From the NCBI RefSeq assembly GCF_030227115.1, contig NZ_JASSUA010000001.1, positions 1,860,001-1,924,000 on the forward strand: a DNA stretch of 64,000 nucleotides, in the 5' to 3' direction. The position numbers and the translations under genes were made by a program. The notes under the pieces were generated by a model. It was given only the letters and a program-made list of their open reading frames with translations. It was not told where the DNA came from and did not search any database. This document shows positions 56,699 to 64,000 of the stretch, one piece after another. Source of the stretch: Marinobacter sp. SS13-12. GTDB taxonomy: Bacteria; Pseudomonadota; Gammaproteobacteria; Pseudomonadales; Oleiphilaceae. The stretch's first letter is position 1, and the number at the start of each line of letters is the position of its first letter.

Positions 56699-56760
56699 GC
56701 CTGATATACGTCCTGAAAAGCCGATGGACCTGACTGGGTTTGCAGATCCGTGTTCCCACA

Positions 56761-57423
56761 CTAGAGCACGGTGGTCTCAACAAACAAGGCATCTTCCAGT
56801 TCCAGGGACAATATCTGCCCCGATTCCAGCGGCCCGACGCCTTTGGGCGTGCCGGTGAGGACCACATCGCCGGGCATCAGCGTGAACTGGCTGCTCATGT
56901 GCGCGATCAGAGGCACGATCGGGTTCAGCATATCGCGGGTGTCGCCGGTTTGCTGGCGTTCACGGTTGATGTCCAGGGTAAAGGTCAGGTGGTCGCGTCG
57001 AAGTCGGTCAATGGATACGAATGGCGACAGTGGGCAAGCGCCGTCAAAGGCCTTGGCTCTTTCCCAGGGCTGGCCTTTGTCCTTGAGCCGGGACTGCAGG
57101 TCCCGCAGGGTCAGGTCCAGTGCCATGCCATAGCCGAGAATGGCGCCTTCGGCTTCGCTGGCGGAGGCGTTGGTCAGCGGGCGGCCAATCAGTACGGCCA
57201 GTTCGGCTTCAAAATGGACTTCACCCCGGTCCCGGGGAAAGTCCAGCGGGCGGGTGATATGCACTGCCGAGGTTGCCGGTTTTATGAACAGTAATGGTTC
57301 ATCCGGCACCGGGTTGTTCAACTCCCGGGCATGCTCCGCGTAGTTGCGGCCGATGCAGACAATCTTGCCCAGCGGCAGGTGAACCGGTGTCCCGTCTTTC
57401 CAGTGGTGCTGATAATCAGGCAT
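56761..57423 (-). CDS. Fumarylacetoacetate hydrolase family protein
   Basis: 220 residues, the short FAH type: KIVCIGRNYAEHARELNN, LLFIKPATSAV, the metal Glu/Asp set in VHFEAELAVLIGR and GYGMALDLTLRD, KAFDGACPLSPFV, and GDVVLTGTPKGVGPLESG. Members include acylpyruvases and oxaloacetate tautomerases/decarboxylases. It follows apt by nine bases. No partner gene points to a substrate. Confidence 0.88.
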   Translation of the reverse strand: MPDYQHHWKDGTPVHLPLGKIVCIGRNYAEHARELNNPVPDEPLLFIKPATSAVHITRPLDFPRDRGEVHFEAELAVLIGRPLTNASASEAEGAILGYGMALDLTLRDLQSRLKDKGQPWERAKAFDGACPLSPFVSIDRLRRDHLTFTLDINRERQQTGDTRDMLNPIVPLIAHMSSQFTLMPGDVVLTGTPKGVGPLESGQILSLELEDALFVETTVL

Positions 57424-57432
57424 GGCAGCCCC

Positions 57433-57975
57433 CTAATCGCCCTCAAACGAGCACACAGTATAAACCTTCAGACCTTCCTCCTGCAGCTTGCGTGAGCCGC
57501 CCAGGTCCGGAAGGTCGATCATTGCCGCCACTTCGACAATCTCGGCACCAATACGGCGGATCAGGCGCGAGGCCGCCAGCATGGTGCCTCCGGTAGCAAT
57601 CAGGTCGTCCACCAGAACCACGTTGTCGCCGGGTTTGAAGGCATCCTTGTGCAGCTCCACCGAGGCGGTGCCGTACTCCAGTTCGTAGTCTTCCACCAGG
57701 GTGTCGAACGGCAGCTTGCCTTTCTTGCGGATCAGCACCAGCGAGGCGTTGAGTTCATAGGCGAGTGCCGAACCGATAATGAAGCCACGGGCATCTACCG
57801 CTGCAACCGCATCGATCTTGTGGCCGTGGTAACGGTGAACAAAGGCATCAATCAGTTTGCGGAACGCGGTGCGATCCTGCAGTACAGTGGTGATGTCGCG
57901 GAAGGCGACCCCTGGCTTGGGCCAGTCAGGCACCGTGCGAATGGCTTTCTTGATGCTTTCTGCAAAGTAGTCCAT
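57433..57975 (-). CDS. apt: Adenine phosphoribosyltransferase
   Basis: 180 residues. Apt pattern: [44 protein letters not shown], the PRPP loop [14 protein letters not shown] and the ending with VCSFEGD. It converts adenine and PRPP to AMP. It lies 27 bases after the purine permease gene on the same strand, so uptake and salvage are linked. Confidence 0.94.
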   Translation of the reverse strand: MDYFAESIKKAIRTVPDWPKPGVAFRDITTVLQDRTAFRKLIDAFVHRYHGHKIDAVAAVDARGFIIGSALAYELNASLVLIRKKGKLPFDTLVEDYELEYGTASVELHKDAFKPGDNVVLVDDLIATGGTMLAASRLIRRIGAEIVEVAAMIDLPDLGGSRKLQEEGLKVYTVCSFEGD

Positions 57976-58002
57976 AGCGAATCCGGGCTCTGAAAACGCA
58001 GC

Positions 58003-59301
58003 TTACGCCACGTCCAGGAAAGTGAATTTCAGGATAAAGACGACAGCGATGATCACCACACTGGCGTTCAGGTCTGACCAGCGTCCGCTTAACGCTTTCA
58101 GGATGGCATAGGTGATGAAGCCCAGGGCAATGCCGTTGGCGATGGAAAAGGTCAGCGGCATCATCAATGCGGTCACGACCGCCGGAGCGGCTTCGGTGAC
58201 GTCATCCCAGTCTATCAGTTTCAACCCGCTGGCCATCAGTACCGCGACGTAAAGCAGGGCAGGGGCTGTGGCGTAGGCCGGGATAATGCTGGCAATGGGC
58301 GACAACAGCAGGCACGCCAGGAACAGGGCGGCCACGACAACCGCCGTCAGGCCGGTGCGGCCGCCGGCGGTAATGCCGGCGGTGGACTCAATGTAGCTGG
58401 TGGTTGTGGATGTCCCCAGGGCGGCACCGGACATGGTGGCGACGGAATCGGACATCAGTGCGCGACCCAGGCGGGGGAGTTTACCGTTCTTGTCCAGGAG
58501 TCCACCGCGCTGGGCGGCGCCAATCAGAGTACCGGAGGTGTCGAACAGGTCCACAAACAGGAAGGCAAAAATTACGCTGATCATGCCCACGTTCAGCGCG
58601 CCGGCCAGGTCCAGTTGCATAAAGGTCGGGGCGAGGCTGGGCGGGGCTGAAACAAAGCCGTCGTATTCCACCATGCCCATCGCCATTGCGGCGGCGGTCA
58701 CGGCGATAATACCAATCATCACCGCACCGGTGATCTGACGGAACGACAGGGCGCATATCAGCACAAATCCGCCAAAGAACAGCAGGCTTTCGGCCACTTT
58801 AACGTCGCCAAGACCTACCAGGGTTGCGGGGTTATCGATAACGATACCGGCATTTTTCAGCGCGATGAGTGCCAGAAAGAAGCCTATACCGGCCGAGATG
58901 CCATAGCGCAGGGAGAGGGGGATGCTGTTGATGATCCATTCCCGGACCTTGAAGAGGCTCAGCAAAAAGAAGATGAAACCGGAGATGAACACGGCTCCCA
59001 GTGCCACCTGCCAGCTATAACCCATACTGCCCACCACGGTGAACGAGAAGAACGCGTTCAGGCCCATGCCCGGGGCCAGGGCAATCGGGTAGTTGGCCCA
59101 CAGCCCCATGATCAGGGTGCCGATAGTGGCGGCCAGGCAGGTAGCCACGAACACCGCACCGAAGTCCATGCCGGTGGCGGAGAGAATGCTGGGGTTGACC
59201 ACGATGATGTAAGCCATGGTCAGGAAGGTGGTAAAGCCCGCAATCACCTCTTTACGAACAGTGGTGCCATGGGCCTGGAGCTGGAATAGTCGTTCGAGCA
59301 T
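58003..59301 (-). CDS. NCS2 family purine permease (AzgA-like)
   Basis: 432 residues with about 13 membrane helices. AzgA-type blocks: EVIAGFTTFLTMAYIIVVNPSIL, LATGMGLNAFF-type APGMGLNAFFSF, FLFVDLFDTSGTLIG, MSDSVATMSGAALGTSTTTSYIESTAGI. The subgroup transports adenine, guanine or hypoxanthine with protons. The adjoining apt gene favours adenine. Confidence 0.9.
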   Translation of the reverse strand: MLERLFQLQAHGTTVRKEVIAGFTTFLTMAYIIVVNPSILSATGMDFGAVFVATCLAATIGTLIMGLWANYPIALAPGMGLNAFFSFTVVGSMGYSWQVALGAVFISGFIFFLLSLFKVREWIINSIPLSLRYGISAGIGFFLALIALKNAGIVIDNPATLVGLGDVKVAESLLFFGGFVLICALSFRQITGAVMIGIIAVTAAAMAMGMVEYDGFVSAPPSLAPTFMQLDLAGALNVGMISVIFAFLFVDLFDTSGTLIGAAQRGGLLDKNGKLPRLGRALMSDSVATMSGAALGTSTTTSYIESTAGITAGGRTGLTAVVVAALFLACLLLSPIASIIPAYATAPALLYVAVLMASGLKLIDWDDVTEAAPAVVTALMMPLTFSIANGIALGFITYAILKALSGRWSDLNASVVIIAVVFILKFTFLDVA

Positions 59302-59430
59302 GACGGATGCCTGCCTTACAGGGAGCTGAATGGGGATTGAATGAATCGGTTTCAGGAGTTGGGTGAAAAAACGGCAATGTTACCGGCTGGAGCCGTGAAC
59401 GCCAAGAGACGATTCAACATTGCAGGCTGA

Positions 59431-60048
59431 TTAGCCCTGTTGTCTGTCCCGTTGCAGGCGAATATCAAAGCGCACGGCCAGCAAGCGGGTGAGGGTAATG
59501 AACAGTAAGCCGATGGTCAGGGCGAGGGTTTCGCTCTCCAGCAGCCACTGGCATACAAAATAAAGCCAGCAACCGGCAAATGAAATGGACGCGTAAACCT
59601 GGTCCTTGCGAAAAATGTACGGCACCTCATTACACAAGGTATCGCGCAATGCGCCGCCAAAGGTACCGGTCATCACCCCCAATAGCGAGGCGACAAACCA
59701 GGAGTGGCCAAGGTCGAGGGCCAACTGAGCGCCAAGAATGGAGAAAACGCCCAGACCAATGGCGTCGGGAAAGACGATTCGGGATGCTCGGAGGCGTCCG
59801 GCGCGGTGCCAGTAGCTGTAGATGATCGCCATCACCAGGATCAGGATCGGCTGTTCCTGATGCTTGATCCAGTACAACGGATGGTTGTCCATCATCAGGT
59901 CCCGCAGGGTGCCGCCACCCAGAGCGGTGACAAAACCGATTGTGAATATACCCACCGGATCCATATTCTTGGATCGCGCTACGATCATGCCGGATATGGC
60001 AAAGGCAATCACGCCGATCATTTCAAGCAGGTAGATAATATCGAACAT
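59431..60048 (-). CDS. TRIC-type cation channel family protein (UPF0126)
   Basis: 205 residues with six or seven membrane helices in two similar halves: the first has GFVTALGGGTLRDLMMDNHPLYW, the second LGVMTGTFGGALRDTLCNEVPYIF. This is the UPF0126/YicG pattern; structures show bacterial members related to TRIC channels. It is divergent from the BLUF gene. Confidence 0.88.
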   Translation of the reverse strand: MFDIIYLLEMIGVIAFAISGMIVARSKNMDPVGIFTIGFVTALGGGTLRDLMMDNHPLYWIKHQEQPILILVMAIIYSYWHRAGRLRASRIVFPDAIGLGVFSILGAQLALDLGHSWFVASLLGVMTGTFGGALRDTLCNEVPYIFRKDQVYASISFAGCWLYFVCQWLLESETLALTIGLLFITLTRLLAVRFDIRLQRDRQQG

Positions 60049-60278
60049 GTCAGACCCTGGAGCAACAGCAAGGGGCAGGCGGCAGCCCGGTTACGGTGCG
60101 CGCAGGATAGCTGAAAAGGCAGGCAGATTCATCCCGGAAAAGCGTAAGGTCCGGGCATTTTGAGTGGCGATGCAATGCCCGGGAGACAGAACCATACGAA
60201 TGTCTATGATCCATCTTCAAGGTATGAGACGTATTTCACACCTACCTTAACCGTTTAATGTAGTACGGAGTGAATGAT

Positions 60279-60845
60279 ATGTCCCTGATGCGTCTGGCTT
60301 ACGCCAGTGAAGCCACTTTCAAGGCCAAACCAGTGGAAAAGGGTGTAGAGCCCAACGTCGCCCGGATCCTGATGGAATCCCGTCGAAACAATGCCAGAAG
60401 TGAAATCGTTGGCGGCCTTTACTACGGCGACGACCAGTTTTTCCAGTATCTGGAGGGCGAAGAAGGGGCCGTTCGCCAGCTCTATGACCGGATTGCCAGA
60501 GACGACCGACACCGTAATGTGATTACGTTGCTGGAAGAGCCGATCGAAGCCCGAACCTTTACCAACTGGTCGATGAAGTACGTGCCGCTGTCTTCAGACG
60601 TCAACAGGTTCCTGGATAAGGAGGGGATGGAGGCCTTTCGACCCTCGGGGTTCAATCGCAGCCAGTGCGAGGAGATGATCACCCTTATTCGCAACTCCAG
60701 CCAGGAAGGTCGCGTGGTCAGCCATGACGGTGGGCGAAATAAACGAAACAAGCAGTCTGTCATTCCCAAAGGTATTCTTGCGGGTCTCATCGCGGCCGCC
60801 GTCTGTCTGGTGGGTGCAATGGCCTATGTAAGCACCATGCTCTAG
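60279..60845 (+). CDS. BLUF photoreceptor with C-terminal membrane anchor
   Basis: 188 residues from ATG 60279 (acggag site; a GTG at 60270 overlaps it). The BLUF domain has the flavin-contacting Tyr (LMRLAYASEATF), Asn and Arg (ESRRNNARSEIVGGLYY), the key Gln (DDQFFQYLEGEEGAV) and the Trp/Met switch (TFTNWSMKYVPLS). It binds FAD and responds to blue light. After a short linker the C-terminus has a basic patch (GGRNKRNKQ) and a single hydrophobic helix (GILAGLIAAAVCLVGAMAYV). No enzymatic output domain. A membrane-tail anchor is uncommon for short BLUF proteins. Confidence 0.9.
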   Translation: MSLMRLAYASEATFKAKPVEKGVEPNVARILMESRRNNARSEIVGGLYYGDDQFFQYLEGEEGAVRQLYDRIARDDRHRNVITLLEEPIEARTFTNWSMKYVPLSSDVNRFLDKEGMEAFRPSGFNRSQCEEMITLIRNSSQEGRVVSHDGGRNKRNKQSVIPKGILAGLIAAAVCLVGAMAYVSTML

Positions 60846-60872
60846 CGTGGGATTCCGGAGACCATAAGCAAG

Positions 60873-60901
60873 GCTTATCCGGTAGGATAAGATTTCTTTA
60901 T
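60873..60901 (+). terminator. Weak intrinsic terminator after the BLUF gene
   Basis: Arms CTTATCC and GGATAAG with loop GGTA, followed by a T-rich ATTTCTTTATTT, about 30 bases after the stop. Confidence 0.55.
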
Positions 60902-60985
60902 TTGCTTCATGGCACGACTCTGTTTAGGTTGATAACCATCAACTGCAGTCATCTTTTATCGACCGTCGATTAACGGAGTCACAAC

Positions 60986-61966
60986 ATGAGAGCGATTCTC
61001 TGCAAGGAATACGGCCCTGCGGACAAACTGGTGATAGAAGATGTCGCCAGTCCTGTGGTCAAAGGCCATGGCGTCAAGGTTCGGGTCAAGGCCGCAGGCC
61101 TGAACTTCCCGGACACGCTGATCATCGAAGGCAAGTATCAGCTCAAACCCACCATGCCGTTCTCCCCCGGCGGAGAAATGTCCGGTGAGGTGATTGAAGT
61201 GGGCGAAAAAGTCACCCGCTTCAAACGGGGCGACCGCGTTGCCGGCCTCACCGGCTACGGTGCCTTCGCCGAGGAAGTGGTGGTTCCCGAGCAGAATATC
61301 CTGCCGATCCCCGAGTCCATGTCAGACGAGAAAGCGGCTGCTTTCTCTATGGTGTACGGCACCTCCTATTATGCGCTCAAGCAGCGAGCCAACATCCAGC
61401 CGGGCGAAACCCTGCTGGTGCTGGGCGCCAGCGGCGGGGTTGGCCTGGCAACGGTGGAACTGGGCAAGGCCATGGGCGCCCATGTGATCGCAGCGGCCAG
61501 CACGGCCGAGAAGCTGGCGGTGGCGAAGGAAGCCGGTGCCGACGAGCTGATCAACTACACTGAAGAGCCACTGAAAGACGCCGTAAAGCGGCTGACCAAC
61601 AGCAAGGGCGTGGATGTGATCTACGATCCGGTGGGTGGTGAATTCACCGAACAGGCCCTGCGTGCGATGGCCTGGAACGGCCGCCACCTGATCATCGGCT
61701 TCGCCGCTGGTGACATACCGAAGATCCCGGCGAACCTGACTCTGCTGAAAGGCTGTTCGGTAGTGGGTGTTTTCTGGGGCAGCTTCACCCAGCGCGAACC
61801 GCAGACCAGCGCCCAGAACATGATGGAGTTACTGAAGCTGTTTGCTGAGGGTAAGATTGATCCGAGAATCAGTAAGGTTTATGAGTTCGAGGATTACGAG
61901 AAGGCCCTCGGGGCGCTGACCGGGCGGACGGCTACCGGGAAGATTGTTCTTAAGGTTGGTTCTTGA
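60986..61966 (+). CDS. NADPH:quinone oxidoreductase family protein
   Basis: 326 residues of the zinc-free medium-chain dehydrogenase type: AAGLNFPDTLIIEGKYQLKP, FSPGGEMSGEVIEVGEKV, RFKRGDRVAGLTGYGAFAE, the nucleotide fold LVLGASGGVGLATVELGKAMG, and DVIYDPVGGEFTEQALR. No zinc-ligand cysteines. It likely reduces quinones or enones with NADPH. Its stop borders the large palindromic region starting near 61970. Confidence 0.9.
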   Translation: MRAILCKEYGPADKLVIEDVASPVVKGHGVKVRVKAAGLNFPDTLIIEGKYQLKPTMPFSPGGEMSGEVIEVGEKVTRFKRGDRVAGLTGYGAFAEEVVVPEQNILPIPESMSDEKAAAFSMVYGTSYYALKQRANIQPGETLLVLGASGGVGLATVELGKAMGAHVIAAASTAEKLAVAKEAGADELINYTEEPLKDAVKRLTNSKGVDVIYDPVGGEFTEQALRAMAWNGRHLIIGFAAGDIPKIPANLTLLKGCSVVGVFWGSFTQREPQTSAQNMMELLKLFAEGKIDPRISKVYEFEDYEKALGALTGRTATGKIVLKVGS

Positions 61967-62024
61967 GGTCTGGTTTTTGAGTTGGCTTCTGGGTTTTGGC
62001 CCTAGCCTTTTTGGCTTGGTGTAT

Positions 62025-62134
62025 GGCCGGGGCTGAGGGGCCCTCCACAAAAACGCTACGAGCACATCCATGTGCGCTTGACTCCGGCCGTCCCTGGCCG
62101 GAGACATTTTGTGGAGGGCCCCTCAGCCCCGGCC
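62025..62134 (-). repeat. Composite palindromic repeat, copy B
   Basis: Perfect 28-base outer arms at 62025-62052 and 62107-62134. Inside lie two smaller hairpins: GCACAT/ATGTGC (62062-62075) and CTCCGGCC/GGCCGGAG (62082-62103), giving a predicted three-way junction. It is the reverse orientation of copies A and C. Confidence 0.9.
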
Positions 62135-62170
62135 GGTAGACCTTGGGAATATATCAGCACATGACAAAAC

Positions 62171-62256
62171 CGTAGGTCGGATTAGCGAAGCGTAATCCGA
62201 CAAATGGAGATAACGCCAGAAAAGAGTCGGATTACGCTTCGCTAATCCGACCTACG
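62171..62256. repeat. Perfect 31-bp inverted repeat (GTCGGATTACGCTTCGC type)
   Basis: Arms 62171-62201 and 62226-62256 are exact reverse complements with a 24-base spacer. Each arm is itself nearly palindromic around TTAGCGAAGCGTAA. Repeats with this word are scattered in many proteobacterial genomes and behave like extragenic palindromes. It sits at the centre of the nested structure. Confidence 0.9.
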
Positions 62257-62305
62257 TTTTTCCCAGGATTACGAGTTAACGGGCGATATCTCCGATGCTT
62301 AGTCA

Positions 62306-62397
62306 GCACCGGTGGGAACCCCCTCCCAAAAATGTGCGGAGCCCAAGCGCACATGGATGTGCTCGTAGCGTTTTTTGGGAGGGGTTCCCATCGGTGC
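62306..62397 (+). repeat. Composite palindromic repeat, copy C
   Basis: Outer arms 62306-62332 and 62371-62397 pair with one G-T wobble and one bulged base. The core keeps ATGTGCGGAGCC, AAGCGCACATGGATGTGC and CTCGTAGCG but lacks the second inner hairpin found in copies A and B, an internal loss of about 18 bases. Confidence 0.88.
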
Positions 62398-62459
62398 AGT
62401 CACCAAGCCATAAAGGCTAGGGCCGGGAGCCATAGGCACCACCATAAGCCAAGAAACAC

Positions 62460-64000
62460 TCAGAACCGTACCTCCCCCGCATCAATCTCCGCCACCAGTT
62501 CAGGCGTTAACAGGGTATACCCTTCAGTCCCAGGCAACCACGCATAAACCTGCTCCCCGGGCTTGTCGATGGAATAACCGGCTTTCTGGATATCGACCTT
62601 CCGGTATTTGAAGGTGCCCGTCTTCTCTATGGCATTAGTCACCCGCACAAACACCGGAATCGCATAGGGCGGCAGGTTGTCGTTCAGGTAACGGAACAGA
62701 CGGTTGACATCGAATTCCTGACCATTGGATTGGGGCACCAGCGTCACCATGCCGGCCTTGCCGTTGGTGCCCGGAATTTCCACGCCGTAGACAATCGCCT
62801 CCTCCACCATGTTGGAGCCGTCGATGATGTTCTCCACCTCTGTGGTGGACACGTTCTCACCCTTCCAGCGGAAAGTGTCGCCCATGCGGTCGACGAACTG
62901 CAGGTGGCCACAGCCGATGTCCTTGAGCACATCGCCGGTGTTGAACCACTGATCGCCTTTCTTGAAAGCATCCCGCAGGATGGATTTTTCCGTGGCGTCT
63001 TTCTGGGTATAGCCCTCGAAGGACCACTTTTTGGTGATCTCGCCGATCAGCAGGCCGGCCTCGCCTTGCTCCACTTCCTGCATAAAACCGTTGTCATTAC
63101 GAACCGGGTCGCGGGTGCCGTCGTGGAATTTCACCAGTTTGTAGGGGGCCGTGGAAAAACCGACGGTGTTGTCCATGTTGAAGAAATTGCTGAAGCCGAT
63201 GTTGCCCTCGCTGGAGGCATACAGCTCCGCCACGGTTTCGATACCGAAGCGGTCCTTGAACTCCTTCCAGATGGACGGGCGCAGGCCGTTACCGATCATT
63301 TTGGTGAGGTTGTGATTACGGTCCTGGTCGCTGGGGGGCTGGTTGAGCAGGTAGCGGCACAACTCGCCCACGTAGCCGAAGGTGGTGGCCTGGAAATACC
63401 GTACATCGTCCCAGAAGGCGCTGGCGGAGAACTTGCGACGCAGGGCGATGGCGGAGCCGCCGGCCATCACTGAACCCCAGCACACCAGCAGGGCGGTGCC
63501 GTGGTAGAGGGGCAGTGTGCAGTAAAGGACGTCGTGTGGCTTCATGTCCAGGGACATCATGCCAAAGCCGCCGTAGGCTTTCATAAACTTGCGGTGGCTG
63601 CCTGGCGCTGCCTTGGGTAGGCAGGTGGTACCGGAAGTGAACAGGTAAATGGCGGTGTCGCCCATGACGGGCGGGTCGGCCGGTCGGGGCCCGGTGTTCC
63701 GGTGGGCGCTGACCTTTGCAGCCATGTTCACGTAACCTTCCGGCGCATCGCCAAAGACGTTCATGGTGTTGGCGTCGGCCAGGAACAGGAACGGGTTGGG
63801 GTGGCTGGTCCGGATGTCGCCCTTAACACCGTCGAAGCTGTCGACCAGTTCTTCGCCTACCACAACCATTTTGGGACCAATCAGGTTGATGCTGTGCTCC
63901 AGAACCCGTCCTTTCTGGGACGTGTTGAGCATAGCGCAGGCGACACCAATTTTGGCAGCGCCGGCTACCACGGCCAGCAGCTCCGGACGGTTCTCCAGGA
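62460..64000 (-). CDS. Long-chain acyl-CoA synthetase, C-terminal part (FadD6/FATP-like)
   Basis: At least 513 residues; the frame runs off the right edge, so the N-terminus is missing. Motifs: LENRPELLAVVAGAAKIGV, the phosphate loop YLFTSGTTCLPKAAPGSHRK, LYHGTALLVCWGSVMAGGSAIALRRKFSAS, YASSEGNIGFSNF, DKSGG-like TGDVLKDIG, FVDRMGDTFRWKGENVSTTEVE, and the late TGTFKYRKVDIQKAGY with the catalytic Lys. The family activates long or very long fatty acids. The phosphate loop has Cys where Gly is standard (TSGTTG). Convergent with the quinone oxidoreductase gene across the palindromic region. Confidence 0.9.
   Translation of the reverse strand, partial: LENRPELLAVVAGAAKIGVACAMLNTSQKGRVLEHSINLIGPKMVVVGEELVDSFDGVKGDIRTSHPNPFLFLADANTMNVFGDAPEGYVNMAAKVSAHRNTGPRPADPPVMGDTAIYLFTSGTTCLPKAAPGSHRKFMKAYGGFGMMSLDMKPHDVLYCTLPLYHGTALLVCWGSVMAGGSAIALRRKFSASAFWDDVRYFQATTFGYVGELCRYLLNQPPSDQDRNHNLTKMIGNGLRPSIWKEFKDRFGIETVAELYASSEGNIGFSNFFNMDNTVGFSTAPYKLVKFHDGTRDPVRNDNGFMQEVEQGEAGLLIGEITKKWSFEGYTQKDATEKSILRDAFKKGDQWFNTGDVLKDIGCGHLQFVDRMGDTFRWKGENVSTTEVENIIDGSNMVEEAIVYGVEIPGTNGKAGMVTLVPQSNGQEFDVNRLFRYLNDNLPPYAIPVFVRVTNAIEKTGTFKYRKVDIQKAGYSIDKPGEQVYAWLPGTEGYTLLTPELVAEIDAGEVRF

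Larger units (their letters stand above)
61998..62424. repeat. Large nested inverted repeat between convergent genes
   Basis: 24-base arms at 61998-62021 and 62401-62424 (starting GGCCCTAGCCTTT, with one mismatch) enclose, in mirror order, palindromic copy B, a perfect 31-bp inverted repeat, and palindromic copy C. B and C are in opposite orientation, so the entire region is roughly symmetric. Similar words (TTGGCTTCTGG and the complement of TTGGCTTATGG) lie further out on both sides. No gene is visible from 61967 to 62459. Confidence 0.85.

Noticed and set aside
61829..62547. Short frames reading AHMDVLVAF at 61829-62107 and 62332-62547
   Set aside because: Both fall across the palindromic repeats; the shared peptide is a translation of the repeat core, not a gene family.

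Overview
The window looks like ordinary chromosome of a marine, hydrocarbon- or lipid-using gammaproteobacterium, most likely Marinobacter or a close relative. This is an inference from moderately high GC, gene family content (AlkK-type acyl-CoA ligase, FadH, long acyl-CoA dehydrogenases, a seven-subunit Mrp sodium/proton antiporter, haloalkane dehalogenase) and protein flavour, with no rRNA or marker phylogeny to fix it. I see no tRNA, rRNA, CRISPR array, prophage, insertion sequence or recognisable defence island. Both edges cut a gene: an ABC-F ATPase on the left and an acyl-CoA synthetase on the right.

Layout. 1-5.2 kb: ABC-F end, haloalkane dehalogenase, DUF1415, the peroxidase Ohr with a palindromic operator candidate, a zinc-type sirtuin, and the AzlCD amino-acid exporter. 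5.2-8.5 kb: DUF3750 protein, dodecin, and an overlapping pncA-pncB nicotinamide salvage pair. 8.5-15.4 kb: an unknown anchored protein, a DUF482 acyltransferase, an OmpR/EnvZ-type two-component pair, YigZ, a DUF4136 lipoprotein, YciH and DadA. 15.5-18.8 kb: a PhoD phosphatase and a PhoX-like protein. 18.8-27 kb: AlkK-like ligase, PpnP and the mrpABCDEFG operon. 27-32.5 kb: fatty-acid oxidation genes, with a 54-residue ORF and an AraC remnant between them. 32.5-37.7 kb: Rof-like protein, acidic lipoprotein, a second PhoX, a chemoreceptor and a DUF4870-like membrane protein. 37.7-46.3 kb: small membrane protein, MFS transporter, RlmJ, lone TRAP binding lipoprotein, DUF4168, and a kinase/NtrC-type regulator pair translationally coupled to a DMT exporter and a GIY-YIG protein. 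46.3-56.7 kb: two alpha/beta hydrolases, OmpA-like lipoprotein, S8 protease, divergent serA and D-2-hydroxyglutarate dehydrogenase, DUF2244, a sirtuin without zinc cysteines, MscL and an ABC1 kinase. 56.7-62 kb: FAH protein, apt, NCS2 purine permease, UPF0126 channel, a BLUF photoreceptor with a C-terminal membrane anchor, and a quinone oxidoreductase.

How parts work together. Three predicted exported phosphatases (PhoD and two PhoX-like), two of the transcription units preceded by direct repeats resembling Pho boxes, suggest phosphate scavenging. pncA-pncB supplies nicotinate mononucleotide. apt with the NCS2 permease recovers purines. serA opposite a D2HGDH fits the known removal of the D-2-hydroxyglutarate that SerA makes.

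The most unusual sequence is non-coding: a family of about 90-110 bp composite palindromes (5168-5277, 62025-62134, 62306-62397). They share a core, while their outer stems differ in sequence but stay base-paired. Two copies face each other around a perfect 31-bp inverted repeat, inside a larger nested inverted structure that fills the whole gap between convergent genes at 61967-62459. Positions I read by eye for short sites could be off by a base or so.
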